Positions 34,251 to 42,533 of a DNA stretch of 64,000 nucleotides are shown here, in pieces; positions within the stretch are counted from its first letter, which is position 1, and each line of letters begins with the position of its first letter. The stretch covers positions 682,001 to 746,000 of the forward strand of contig DASZBM010000002.1 in assembly GCA_035944135.1 (NCBI GenBank), in the 5' to 3' direction. The DNA comes from Acidobacteriaceae bacterium (GTDB taxonomy: Bacteria; Acidobacteriota; Terriglobia; Terriglobales; Acidobacteriaceae). The notes below the pieces were generated by a model. It was not told the DNA's origin. It saw only the letters and a list, made by a program, of their open reading frames with translations, and did not search any database. Made by a program: the position numbers and the translations under genes.

Positions 34251-35239
34251 AGACTGAAGGGAAGGGGCTTCCGCCATCGGAGCTGGAGCTGGCGTATGCG
34301 ACGTGCCGCGAGATTGCCAGGCGCGAAGCAAAGAATTTTTATTGGGCTTTTCGGGTGCTGCCGCAGCATAAGTCCGACGCGATGTGCGCGGTCTATGCGT
34401 TCATGCGCAAGGCGGACGACCTTGCGGATGATGAGCGGATGACGATTGATGAGCGCCGCGAGGCGATGGAGGAGTGGACGGAGGCATGGCGGGCCTCGCG
34501 TGCGAAGCCGCATGGCATTGCGGCGGAAGATCCGGTATTTCGCGCGCTGAACGATACGCAGCGCAGGTTTGGGATCAGCGATGAGCTGCTGGAAAAGCTG
34601 GTGCAGGGGACGACGCTCGATCTGCAGGAGACGCAGCCGGGGGTGGAAGTGGTGCGGTCGATTCGGATCACCGAAGGCGGACACTCGGCGAACAGCTTTC
34701 AGGTGTACACGACGTTTGAGGATCTGTACCGCTACTGCTACCTGGTGGCGTCGGTGGTGGGGCTGGTTTGCATTCGGATTTTTGGGTATACGGATGAGCG
34801 CGCGGAACATTATGCGGAACATGTGGGGATTGCGTTTCAGCTGACGAATATTTTGCGCGACATAAAAGAGGATGCGGAGCGCGGGCGCGTGTATCTGCCG
34901 ATGGCGGAGTTGAAGCACGAAGGCGTGCATCTGGAAGATCTGTTGCTGGCGACGCGCGGTGTGGTGATCACGCAGGAGATGGTGGATCTGGTGAAGCGCG
35001 AGGTAAAGCGCGCGGGCGTGTTTTATCGGGATGCAAATGAGCTGATTCCGCTGCTTGATGCGGATTCGCAGCCGGCCATGCGAGTGCTGGTGTCGATTTA
35101 TGAGGGGCTGCTGGATAAGATTTCGGCGAAGCCGGAGGCAGTGTTTCGGAAGCGTGTGTCGGTTCCGACAGTGACGAAACTGGCGATCCTGGGACGCGGA
35201 TTGTTAGAGGCGTGGCGGCTGCGGAGAAGGCAGGCGTGA
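34247..35239 (+). CDS. hpnD: presqualene diphosphate synthase HpnD
   Basis: 330 residues of the squalene/phytoene synthase family. Motif 1 is RKADDLADDE (DDLADDE at 57-63) and motif 2 is NILRDIKEDAERGRVYLP, closer to consensus than in HpnC, which is usual for the enzyme doing the first condensation of farnesyl diphosphate. Its ATGA start overlaps the hpnC stop, and its own stop overlaps the GTG of hpnE. Product would be presqualene diphosphate in the cytoplasm or at the membrane surface. Confidence 0.94.
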   Translation: MKTEGKGLPPSELELAYATCREIARREAKNFYWAFRVLPQHKSDAMCAVYAFMRKADDLADDERMTIDERREAMEEWTEAWRASRAKPHGIAAEDPVFRALNDTQRRFGISDELLEKLVQGTTLDLQETQPGVEVVRSIRITEGGHSANSFQVYTTFEDLYRYCYLVASVVGLVCIRIFGYTDERAEHYAEHVGIAFQLTNILRDIKEDAERGRVYLPMAELKHEGVHLEDLLLATRGVVITQEMVDLVKREVKRAGVFYRDANELIPLLDADSQPAMRVLVSIYEGLLDKISAKPEAVFRKRVSVPTVTKLAILGRGLLEAWRLRRRQA

Positions 35240-36666
35240 GCGGCAATTTGGCCGCAGGCGCCGCGGCAGATGTAATCGTGGTGGGTGCGGGTGTTGCTGG
35301 ACTTGCGGCGGCCGTGGCGCTGAGCGGAGTGGGTGCTCGGGTGGTGCTGCTGGAGCGCAAGCCTTATGTGGGTGGACGAGCGTATTCGTATCTGCATCCG
35401 GCGTTGAATGAGGTGATCGATTCGCAGCATGTGCTGCTGGGTTGCTGCACGAATTTGATTGATCTGTGCAGGCTGGCGGGTGTGGAGCGGAAGATCCGGT
35501 GGTATGACGCGATTCCGTTTCTCGAGCCGGCGCGCAATGGTGGCGAGGCGCGGAGAAGCGAGATTGTTCCGGGAGGGTTGCCGGCGCCGGCGCATTCCGC
35601 GATGAGCTTTCTGGGCGCGCCGATGTTGAGTGCGCGGGACAAGGCGGGGATTGCGCGCGGGTTGATGGAGTTCATGCGCGGGATTCCTGGCGCGGATGAT
35701 GAGGCGTTCTCGGAGTGGGTGAAGAGGACGGGGCAGACCCAAGGTGCGGTGAAGCACTTCTGGGAGCCGATCATTGTCAGCACACTCAACGATACGTTCG
35801 AGAGGACGTCGACGCGGTATGCGGCGAAGGTGATCTACGTGTCGCTGCTGAAGTCGGCGGAGGGCGGAAGGTTGGGTGTGCCGGCGGAGCCGCTGTCGGA
35901 GTTCTATGCGGCGATGGCGGAGTTGGCGGCGCGGCAAGGAGCTGAGGTGCGGCTGCGGGCGAGTGTGGAGCGGATTGAGCGTGTGGGTGATGTTTGGCGC
36001 GCGACGATGAGTGATGGTGCGGTTGTTTCGGCGAAGGCGATCGTGCTGGCGTTGCCGTTCGAACAGGTGCAGAGGCTGTTGGCGACAATTGCGGAGCCGA
36101 GTGCGGAGCAGCGGACGATGATGGAGGGCTTTGCGCATTTTGTGCACTCGCCGATTACGACGATTCATCTGTGGCTGGACCGCGAGGTGACGGAGATTGA
36201 ACAGGCGGCGTTGCTGGATACGCGGATTCAGTGGATGTTCAATAAGTCTCGAATTCGGCGGAGTGGCGCGGGCGAGCACTATTACGAACTGGTGATCAGT
36301 GCGTCGCATGCGGAGTTGAAGAAGACGCGCGAGGAGATTCTGACGTCTGGCATTGAGGAGTTCCGGAGATTCTTTCCGGCGATGCGTGCAGCGAAAGTTT
36401 TGCGTGCGGGTGTGTTGAAGGAAGCAAGAGCTACTTTCTCGGTGACGCCGGGGCTGGAGCGGTTTCGTCCTGAGGCGGATGCGTGCGGGGATGGGCTTTA
36501 TCTTGCCGGCGATTGGACGAAGACGGATTGGCCCTCGACGATGGAGAGCGCGGCGCGGAGTGGGAGGATGGCGGCGGAGAGAGTGGCGAGAGCAGCAGGT
36601 GGAAAGCAGCAGTTCCTGACGCCGGAGCTGCCGGTGCGTGGGTTGATGCGGATGTTGGCTCGTTGA
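35236..36666 (+). CDS. hpnE: hydroxysqualene dehydroxylase HpnE (FAD-dependent)
   Basis: 476 residues from GTG 35236 in the overlap GTGA, preceded by GGAG and AAGG; a GTG at 35212 is also in frame. The N-terminus has the FAD motif VVGAGVAGLAAAVALS and GGRAYS, the C-terminus the flavin segment GLYLAGDWTKTDWPSTMESA, as in phytoene desaturase relatives. It reduces hydroxysqualene to squalene, the substrate of the squalene-hopene cyclase, which is not in this window. It is the last gene of the overlapping operon. Confidence 0.92.
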   Translation: MSGNLAAGAAADVIVVGAGVAGLAAAVALSGVGARVVLLERKPYVGGRAYSYLHPALNEVIDSQHVLLGCCTNLIDLCRLAGVERKIRWYDAIPFLEPARNGGEARRSEIVPGGLPAPAHSAMSFLGAPMLSARDKAGIARGLMEFMRGIPGADDEAFSEWVKRTGQTQGAVKHFWEPIIVSTLNDTFERTSTRYAAKVIYVSLLKSAEGGRLGVPAEPLSEFYAAMAELAARQGAEVRLRASVERIERVGDVWRATMSDGAVVSAKAIVLALPFEQVQRLLATIAEPSAEQRTMMEGFAHFVHSPITTIHLWLDREVTEIEQAALLDTRIQWMFNKSRIRRSGAGEHYYELVISASHAELKKTREEILTSGIEEFRRFFPAMRAAKVLRAGVLKEARATFSVTPGLERFRPEADACGDGLYLAGDWTKTDWPSTMESAARSGRMAAERVARAAGGKQQFLTPELPVRGLMRMLAR

Positions 36667-36719
36667 GGCAATGACGCTGCGTCGGCTCTTGTTGCGCGCA
36701 GTTGTGAGATGAACATTCC

Positions 36720-36770
36720 CGGGGTCCTTCGACTTCGCGTCCGCTATGACGCTCCGCTCAGGACGACGGT
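36720..36770. repeat. dispersed repeat GGGGTYCTTCGACTTCG...CCGCTCAG, copy 2
   Basis: CGGGGTCCTTCGACTTCG, GACGCTCCGCTCAG and GACGACGG, aligning with 30389-30435. It fills much of the 114-nt gap between the convergent hpnE and EamA-type genes. Confidence 0.6.
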
Positions 36771-36780
36771 AATGCTCGTG

Positions 36781-37182
36781 TTATCGCGAGACCAAGACAA
36801 CGCCGACGGCGAGGAAGCTGGTGGCGAGCCAGCGGCGGCGGTCGACGTTTTCATGCAGAAAGAGCTTGGCGGCGATGGCGTTGCCGACGTAGGTGAGTGA
36901 GCCGATGGCAGGAGCGGCTAGCGAGAGGTCGATCAGCGAGAGGGTGAAGAGCATGGCGAAGAAGTTGAGCGCCATGCAGAGCGCACCGATGAGGAAGACA
37001 GGCGAGGAGAGCACGGCGCGGATGGGGCCGAGGTAGCTGCGCAGCCCGGTGCCGGTGCGGAGCGCGTCGAGGTCGCCGAGGCGGCGCATGGCGGCGGCGA
37101 TGAGGCATTCGCCGGAGATGGCGAGCGCCGCGACGAAGACGATGCAGGACCAGGAACGGACGATTGCGGAGCTGTGCGTCAT
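36781..37182 (-). CDS. half-size EamA/DMT-type membrane protein, second of a pair
   Basis: 133 residues with four hydrophobic helices, half the size of a normal EamA transporter. The end FLHENVDRRRWLATSFLAVGVVLVSR is split here as LHENVDRRRW and FLAVGVVLV, the classic EamA repeat ending. It lies 114 nt after another half-size protein in the same direction; two such subunits commonly form a heterodimer, as in ArnE/ArnF and small multidrug pairs. Substrate is unknown. The position beside the hopanoid operon is suggestive only. Confidence 0.8.
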   Translation of the reverse strand: MTHSSAIVRSWSCIVFVAALAISGECLIAAAMRRLGDLDALRTGTGLRSYLGPIRAVLSSPVFLIGALCMALNFFAMLFTLSLIDLSLAAPAIGSLTYVGNAIAAKLFLHENVDRRRWLATSFLAVGVVLVSR

Positions 37183-37234
37183 GGGCGCGGGTCCCGGCGT
37201 CGGTTGGCTGGGTGGAGAGAAGTGCGGTTTGTGC

Positions 37235-37286
37235 TTTCAGCTTTCAGTTCTCAGTTTCCAGTTCTCAGTTTCCAGATGTCAGTTTG
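37235..37286. repeat. short imperfect tandem repeat of TTTCAGTTCTCAG units
   Basis: The unit CAGTTCTCAGTTTC occurs twice in tandem with degenerate copies on both sides, in the 114-nt gap between the half-EamA genes. A related CAGTTTTCAGTTGCCAG lies near 30324. No coding potential. Confidence 0.55.
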
Positions 37287-37296
37287 GAGAGGCGAC

Positions 37297-37725
37297 TTAG
37301 AGGGCGACGCCGGAGTCCATGCGGTTGAGGTCAGGGTGTTCGGTGCGTGAGGGGGAGTTGGCGACGAAGCCGACGGCGGAGGTGATGAGCAGAATGCCGA
37401 TCCAGCGGTAGATGGAGAGGTGTTCGTGCAGCCAGAAGCGCGAGAGGAGCGCGACGACGACGTAGCCGAAGGCCGTCGCGGGCATGACGAAGGTGAGGTC
37501 GGCCCAGGAGAGCGCGGTCATGTAGCTGGCGAAGAAGCCGATGAGGAGGACGATGCCGATATCGACGAAGGGATTGAAGAGGGCGTGCCAGAGGAGGCCG
37601 AGGTGGTGGAGGTCGACCGGACCGACCTGGGCCATGCCGCGCGAGAGGAGCGTGTCGCCGACGGAGGCGGTGAGCATGATGCAGATCAGGATGGCGTACT
37701 GAGAGGCTTTGAGGCGATGAGTCAT
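37297..37725 (-). CDS. half-size EamA/DMT-type membrane protein, first of a pair
   Basis: 142 residues, four hydrophobic helices; the last repeat ends LHEHLSIYRWIGILLITSAV, matching the EamA pattern. The C-terminal 17 residues are hydrophilic. With the following gene it makes a split EamA transporter, like ArnE/ArnF. What is moved is unknown; lipid-linked sugars, amines and sugars are precedents in the superfamily. Confidence 0.8.
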   Translation of the reverse strand: MTHRLKASQYAILICIMLTASVGDTLLSRGMAQVGPVDLHHLGLLWHALFNPFVDIGIVLLIGFFASYMTALSWADLTFVMPATAFGYVVVALLSRFWLHEHLSIYRWIGILLITSAVGFVANSPSRTEHPDLNRMDSGVAL

Positions 37726-37891
37726 GCGGGGTGCAGGTTCAAGGATAACAACAGTGGTTAGTCGTTAAGTGGTTAGTAGGCGTGGGTGGAGGGCGGGCAT
37801 GAAATTTCAAGTTGCGATGTGCACGGAGCGCGATAGAATTCGTCCGAATCAATAAGCAGCGCCAAGGGCAAATGAGGGAGGTCGCGTTCTG

Positions 37892-38977
37892 ATGCGGACG
37901 GAGCGGGGCGGACTATCTGTTTTCCGAGGTATTTTGCGGCGAGTGTGGGTGGTGGGGTTCTGGGCGGCGGTGGCGCTGGTGATCGCGTTGAGTGTGGCGA
38001 GTGCGCGGGCGCAGGATAGTCCTTCCACGGATGCTCCGCCTGAACCGGATAAGAATGTGCCGGTGGTGCAACAGCCGGCACCGGTAGAAAGGCCGCAGAT
38101 GCAGGCGCCGGTGGTGGATCAGGGAGCGCCGCAGGGAAGCGGGCTGGATGTGTTCGAAAGCAGGATCCCGGCTGATCAGATGGCGTTTCTGAATGGGCTG
38201 GCAGGGCGGACTTCGAACGAGGTGATCCAGGATAAGCAGTTCAAGAAATTGATGAAGTTTTTTGTGCCAAGTTGCGAGTTTCATTACGGCAGAGATATGG
38301 GGCTGGATGCGGCGCTCCACATGGTGATTGAAGGGTCGGGGGTGCCGGCGCAGATTCGCGACGGGCGGTACTTCACGATCGCAGGATCGAATGGGCCATA
38401 CCTGATCGGGCGCGCAATGATCTGGATCGATATGAAAGAGGGGATCGGCCTGGGCGCGTTTTACTTCCATCCGACGAATGGCGAGCCGACGCCATCGGTG
38501 GCAGTGTTTTCGCGGCAGGTGAAGGACAAGGCGCTTGGGATGAGCGATCTTCCGCCCGCGTTTGCGGAGGATCTCGCGGCGTGGGCGGGTGGATCAAGGG
38601 TGCCACCGCTGACTACGAGGTACTTTCTGACCGGAAGCAATATGCGCGTGCTGCTGGAGCATGACGAGGATTATTGCTCAGGCACGAATCTGAATCTGGT
38701 GCCGGAGGGCGAGCAGTGCGAGCAGATGGACGCTGATGCGGCGGACCTGGATGAGGTCGCGGCGTACTACCTGGACCAGGTGCACTACCGGACGAACGCG
38801 ACAGCGTGGATGATTGGACCGGACCAACAGGACTGGTTGCTGGTCCGGGAGCGAACGTGCGGTGGGGTGGCGGACCCGTTGGGATGCAGGATTCGGGTGA
38901 CGCGAGAGCACACGCACATCATTACGGGACGGCCGATGCGACCGAGGCCGGGACCGCGCCCCGGAGCGCACGCTTAG
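37892..38977 (+). CDS. secreted/anchored hypothetical protein with C-terminal LprI-like segment
   Basis: 361 residues. Residues 15-41 form a signal peptide (ending ASARAQ), then a Pro-rich linker to about residue 85. The middle part (about 100-275) I do not recognise. The C-terminal part has TAWMIGPDQQDWLLVRERTC and a later CRIRVTREH, resembling LprI-type lysozyme-inhibitor domains (W..xRxxxC...C..xxT..R). If so, it acts in the periplasm. Its TAG stop overlaps the TAA stop of the convergent FecR-like gene by two bases (TTAG). Confidence 0.7.
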   Translation: MRTERGGLSVFRGILRRVWVVGFWAAVALVIALSVASARAQDSPSTDAPPEPDKNVPVVQQPAPVERPQMQAPVVDQGAPQGSGLDVFESRIPADQMAFLNGLAGRTSNEVIQDKQFKKLMKFFVPSCEFHYGRDMGLDAALHMVIEGSGVPAQIRDGRYFTIAGSNGPYLIGRAMIWIDMKEGIGLGAFYFHPTNGEPTPSVAVFSRQVKDKALGMSDLPPAFAEDLAAWAGGSRVPPLTTRYFLTGSNMRVLLEHDEDYCSGTNLNLVPEGEQCEQMDADAADLDEVAAYYLDQVHYRTNATAWMIGPDQQDWLLVRERTCGGVADPLGCRIRVTREHTHIITGRPMRPRPGPRPGAHA

Positions 38978-40746
38978 CGGTGACTGCCGCCGCCGGATGA
39001 TTTTCCCGAGGACGAGCCGCCGCTGGAACCTCCGCCACTATGTCCGCCACCACCGCCGCTGGATCCGCCTCCGGAATGGCTGCCGCCGCCGCTGAATCCG
39101 CCGCCGGAGTGACCGCCGCCGGAAGCGCCACCGCGGAATCCACTGGCGGCTGCGCCGTGATTGCCCCCTCCGGATGGAGATGGAATGTGACCGCCGCGAT
39201 CGGTCATGGATTCTGTGTAGGTGTGGGTGTGGCCGCCGTCGGTGACGCGGGTGGCGAGCATGAAGCGGTCGGAGCGGGTGTTGAACTGGAGCGTTGAGGC
39301 GATCACGCGCGTGGAAGCAGAGCCGATGGCTGGCGTGGGCTCATGCATCATGTGCACGGCAAGTTGTGGGGAGTCGACGCGTGCGAGCAGCGGGGCCGCC
39401 GGACTGCGGAATTCCTTCGGTGTGGAATCGAGCAGTTTGGGCTGTGATCTGCCGCTAAGAGCGACGCGTTCGATCGGCTGGTTCGGCTTGTCGGTCAGTC
39501 TGTAGACGCCGTGGCGGAGGTTCACCGGCGGCTGGCCGCGTTGATCGCGCGGATGGACGGGGACGTAGCCGAGCTTGCCTTGGTATTTGACCCAATGGAC
39601 GGGGCAGTGGTGGTGCTTATGCGTGCCGACGACCCAGTGATAGCGGTGGTTGGCGTAGATCCAGTAGCCGGCGTGACAGACGGCCCAGTCGTAGGGATAC
39701 AGGTCGTCGATGTTGTAGAGGCCGTAGAGGCGCTGATACCAGTAGAGCTGCGGGTTGCAGGGAAAGTTATCGAGGTCGCTATAGAGAAGCGCAGGTGCGA
39801 GCCGTGGTTTGGGTGCGGTTTGCGCGGTTGCCGCGAGGCCGCCGGTAGAGGATTGCGCTTCGGGTAAGGGCTCGACAGATGTGGTGGCGGCGGAGGTTTG
39901 GCGGGTCCAGCCGTCGTTCGGTTCCCAGCATGTGCCATAAGGGGCGCAAGAGGTGAAGGTGCCTTTGCCGGCGAGGTCGGCGAGACCGGGAACGGGTGTG
40001 CTGAGGCCGGCCTGCTTCATCACGGCGTCCATGGCGGCGGTCCGAGTGGTGATGCGGTCGGCTACCCAGGAGTCCCACGCCGTGGTGGCCGGTGTGGATG
40101 GAATGACGGTGGGGACGAGGTGCAGGCCGACAAGGTTGTAGCTCTCGCCTTTCGCTCCCGCGATGCTGAGGTGACCATTGACGAGCTTCTGGTTGGTCAT
40201 CGGCGTGACCTGCATGCCATCAAGGAAGCCGGTGATTCGCATGTAGCTCTGATCGCCATAATTCACGTCGAGGCTGTGAGTGGCGGTCTCGATGAGGTAT
40301 TGCTCGCCGGGAACGTTGGGGTCGAGATGGGTGGTGATCGTGCCGGAGAGCAGCGCGAGCGTCGTGTGCGGGACGCCGTCGCGAGTGGTGAGGTCAGAAA
40401 AGGTGAGAGCTGAATTTGGCGCGAGGTAGAGGGTTGAAGTGTCCTCGAACTCGATCTCGGCGCGCCCGTCGGCCCCGGTGGCCAGCGAGAAGCCGGACTG
40501 GAGCGGGATACCCGCGACGGCGTGCTCCCATGTGTTGCCGGTAAGTTTTGCGTCGTGCTTGCCGCGGGAGATGCGAACGTCGCCTTCGGCGAAGCTGAGG
40601 CGGACGATCTCGGGAAGCCTGACGTGCGAGGCGGGAGGAGCTTCGTCCGTTTGCTGCGGAGGCGACTGGGCGGCCAATTGGGCTGTAAGGGTGAGAGCTG
40701 AGGCGATGAGGAGTGCAATGAGACGAGAGCAACGAGTGGAACTCAT
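38974..40746 (-). CDS. secreted FecR-domain protein with Gly/Ser/His-rich tail
   Basis: 590 residues with GGAGG upstream of the ATG. The signal peptide ends near AQLAAQ (about residue 26). Residues 50-170 form a FecR-like beta domain (EGDVRISRG, ADGRAEIEFEDTSTLYLAPNS). A middle region rich in Trp/Tyr/His (WYQRLYGLYNIDDLYPYDW) resembles DUF6600-type proteins. The last 70 residues are a low-complexity Gly/Ser/His tract. No sigma factor or FecI lies nearby, so this is not a classic FecR regulator; a cell-envelope role is more likely. Stops overlap the LprI-like gene. Confidence 0.8.
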   Translation of the reverse strand: MSSTRCSRLIALLIASALTLTAQLAAQSPPQQTDEAPPASHVRLPEIVRLSFAEGDVRISRGKHDAKLTGNTWEHAVAGIPLQSGFSLATGADGRAEIEFEDTSTLYLAPNSALTFSDLTTRDGVPHTTLALLSGTITTHLDPNVPGEQYLIETATHSLDVNYGDQSYMRITGFLDGMQVTPMTNQKLVNGHLSIAGAKGESYNLVGLHLVPTVIPSTPATTAWDSWVADRITTRTAAMDAVMKQAGLSTPVPGLADLAGKGTFTSCAPYGTCWEPNDGWTRQTSAATTSVEPLPEAQSSTGGLAATAQTAPKPRLAPALLYSDLDNFPCNPQLYWYQRLYGLYNIDDLYPYDWAVCHAGYWIYANHRYHWVVGTHKHHHCPVHWVKYQGKLGYVPVHPRDQRGQPPVNLRHGVYRLTDKPNQPIERVALSGRSQPKLLDSTPKEFRSPAAPLLARVDSPQLAVHMMHEPTPAIGSASTRVIASTLQFNTRSDRFMLATRVTDGGHTHTYTESMTDRGGHIPSPSGGGNHGAAASGFRGGASGGGHSGGGFSGGGSHSGGGSSGGGGGHSGGGSSGGSSSGKSSGGGSHR

Positions 40747-41073
40747 GACGGCCCTCCATGCAGGCCCGCTGCCTGGGTGAGGTTACGCCTGGAAGACGGG
40801 CGCCGCTGTAAGCGGCTGAAGGCGAAGCCGTAAACAGTGGCATTTAGTAGACGACGCGATCGTTCGCGAGGACGCCGATTTTTCGGACGGTTACCGGAGT
40901 GCTACAGCCATGAAAGATATGGTGCTCCAAAGAATGCCTTCCGGGTTACCAATGCCCGACGAGGAGTACCGTTGCGCTCTGATAGGTTCTGAGATGGAAG
41001 CGAGCGACAGTTCCTATTCGAAGCGGGTGCTTAAACCGCAAGGCGAATGCGAGAGCGCGATCGTCTACGCAAC
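40747..41073. other. left part of a 749-nt gap without a recognisable gene
   Basis: The whole gap runs 40747-41495. A 73-codon frame at 40910-41131 has GGAG upstream, but its composition is not protein-like and its end overlaps a strong hairpin (41074-41108), so I do not call it a gene. A small stem CCGCT-GTA-AGCGG lies near 40804. The right part of the gap holds the two RNA-like elements listed separately. Confidence 0.5.
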
Positions 41074-41182
41074 TGCATCCGGGCTGGCGGGGAGGTCGCC
41101 GGGATGCACAAGAGGTTTCCTCCGCGGCTGAGTAATCAGCCGTGCCTGGTGAGCGGGACTCCACACGGGGTCCCGTTTTTTT
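41074..41182 (+). ncRNA. candidate structured RNA element A, ending in an intrinsic terminator
   Basis: Three consecutive hairpins on the plus strand. First: TGCATCC with GGATGCA, enclosing GGCG with CGCC (41074-41108). Second: GGCTGA-GTAA-TCAGCC, a GNRA-type tetraloop (41126-41141). Third: CGGGACTCC with GGGGTCCCG followed by seven T (41154-41182). Such an array with a terminator in a non-coding gap is what a small RNA or attenuator looks like. I cannot assign a known family. A related arrangement follows at 41396-41470. Confidence 0.45.
41154..41182 (+). terminator. rho-independent terminator of the candidate RNA
   Basis: CGGGACTCC and GGGGTCCCG form a 9-bp stem (one G-T pair) with an ACAC loop, then seven T. 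No plus-strand protein gene lies directly upstream, so it probably ends a small transcript. Confidence 0.75.
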
Positions 41183-41277
41183 GTCACGCTAAAAGCAATG
41201 ATGGATATCGCTCCGCGAGATGAAAATAGCGGCTTTTTTGGCTCATAAGGTTACTAAAAGGATGGAGCGTCACGTAT

Positions 41278-41470
41278 GGAGCTTCTGTTAGGGTGATCGG
41301 TACCAGAAGCTCCAGTTCATGTTTACCGGCTGCGTTTTACCGACACGGTTGCGCGGACGATACTCCCCGCTGTTGCTTGCTGCAGGGGTTTCTCTCCTCG
41401 AGACTCCGAACAGATGAGCGATCATCTGTAACCTCCAGCGAAACGGGACCTCCCCAGGGGTCCCGTTCGC
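41278..41470. ncRNA. candidate structured RNA element B
   Basis: Stem GGAGCTTCTG with CAGAAGCTCC around a 16-base loop (41278-41313), then CAGATGA-GCGA-TCATCTG with a GNRA-type loop (41411-41428), then ACGGGACC with GGTCCCGT at the tip of a longer stem (41438-41470). The last two hairpins and the TTTCTCTCCTC before them parallel element A (TTTCCTCC, GNRA hairpin, CGGGAC stem). No T-run follows. Strand is uncertain. It lies 25 nt beyond the stop of the phosphofructokinase gene, so a 3' UTR role is an alternative. Confidence 0.35.
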
Positions 41471-41495
41471 ATTTGCAGCAGAGGTTTGCGGAGGG

Positions 41496-42533
41496 CTAGA
41501 GCTTCGGTTCGAGGGACTCCTGAACGGCGAAGAGGTCCTCGCCGACGGTGCGCGTTTTGGCGATAGCGTCCTTGAGGGGAATGTCGGAGATCTGCGTGCC
41601 TTTGAGGACAACGAGACGGCCGAACTTGCCGGCGTGGACGAGGTCGATGGCGGCGACACCGTAGCGCGTGGCGAGCATGCGGTCATAGGCAGAGGGTGTG
41701 CCACCGCGCTGCGTATGGCCAAGGTTGACGGAGCGTGTCTCGTAGCCGGTGCGCTTCTCGATCTCTTCGGCGAGCGCCTGACCGATGCCGGAGAGACGGA
41801 CGTGGCCGAAGGAATCGACCTTGCTGCCGGCGGAGATCTGTCCTTCGACGTGCGGGAGCTGTGCACCTTCGGCGACGACGACGATAGCGAATCGCTTGCC
41901 GGACTCCCAGCGCTTCTTGAGCAGTGCGACGACGCGGTCCATGTCGATGGGTCGCTCCGGAGTGAGGATGACGTCGGCGCCGCCGGCGATGCCGACGGTG
42001 ATGGCGATCCAGCCGGCGTCGCGGCCCATTACCTCGACGACCTGGCAGCGTGAGTGGGCTTCGGTGGTGGAGTGCAGGCGGTCGACGGCCTCGGTAGCGA
42101 TGGTGACGGCGGTGTCGAAGCCGAAGCAGACGTCGGTGCCGGAGAGATCGTTGTCGATGGTCTTGGGGACGCCGACGCAGGGCACACCGCGCTCGATGAG
42201 CTCGACGGAGATGGATTGCGTGTCGTCGCCGCCGAGGGCGATCAGCGCGTCGAGATTGTGCTTCTTGATGTTGGCGAGGCACTTCTCAAAGCCGCCTTCA
42301 ACCTTTTTCACGTTGGTGCGCGAGGAGCGAAGGATGGTGCCGCCGCGGTGCAGAATGCCGCTGGTGGTCTGGAGATCGAGCGGCATGGTTTTGTCGTCGA
42401 TGACGCCGCGCCAGCCTTCAAGGAAGCCTACGAACTCGTCTCCGTAGTGGTTGATACCTTTGCGCACGGCGGCGCGAATAACGGCGTTGAGGCCGGGGCA
42501 ATCGCCGCCTCCGGTAAGCATTCCAATCCGCAT
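41496..42533 (-). CDS. pfkA: 6-phosphofructokinase, pyrophosphate-dependent type
   Basis: 345 residues. GGGDCPGLN at 8-16, GGDDT at 101-105 and PKTIDND at 123-129. Asp at the second GGDD position plus Lys in PKTIDND is the pattern of pyrophosphate-dependent enzymes, as established for the PfkA superfamily; ATP users have GGDGS and GT. It interconverts fructose 6-phosphate and fructose 1,6-bisphosphate in glycolysis. It is a different branch from the kinase at 3862-5058. It stands alone, with an RNA-like region downstream and a divergent PEP-CTERM gene upstream. Confidence 0.93.
   Translation of the reverse strand: MRIGMLTGGGDCPGLNAVIRAAVRKGINHYGDEFVGFLEGWRGVIDDKTMPLDLQTTSGILHRGGTILRSSRTNVKKVEGGFEKCLANIKKHNLDALIALGGDDTQSISVELIERGVPCVGVPKTIDNDLSGTDVCFGFDTAVTIATEAVDRLHSTTEAHSRCQVVEVMGRDAGWIAITVGIAGGADVILTPERPIDMDRVVALLKKRWESGKRFAIVVVAEGAQLPHVEGQISAGSKVDSFGHVRLSGIGQALAEEIEKRTGYETRSVNLGHTQRGGTPSAYDRMLATRYGVAAIDLVHAGKFGRLVVLKGTQISDIPLKDAIAKTRTVGEDLFAVQESLEPKL

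Noticed and set aside
35098-36309. 403-codon minus-strand frame across hpnE
   Set aside because: Arg/His/Pro-rich shadow; hpnE on the plus strand has clear FAD motifs and operon overlaps.
39003-39160. Repeat array at the end of the FecR-like gene resembling a tandem repeat locus
   Set aside because: It is codon-level redundancy of a Gly/Ser/His-rich tail (GGH, GGS units), not a separate repeat element or CRISPR.
40910-41131. 73-codon frame with a GGAG site
   Set aside because: No recognisable protein pattern, and its 3' part coincides with strong RNA hairpins; an RNA explanation fits better.
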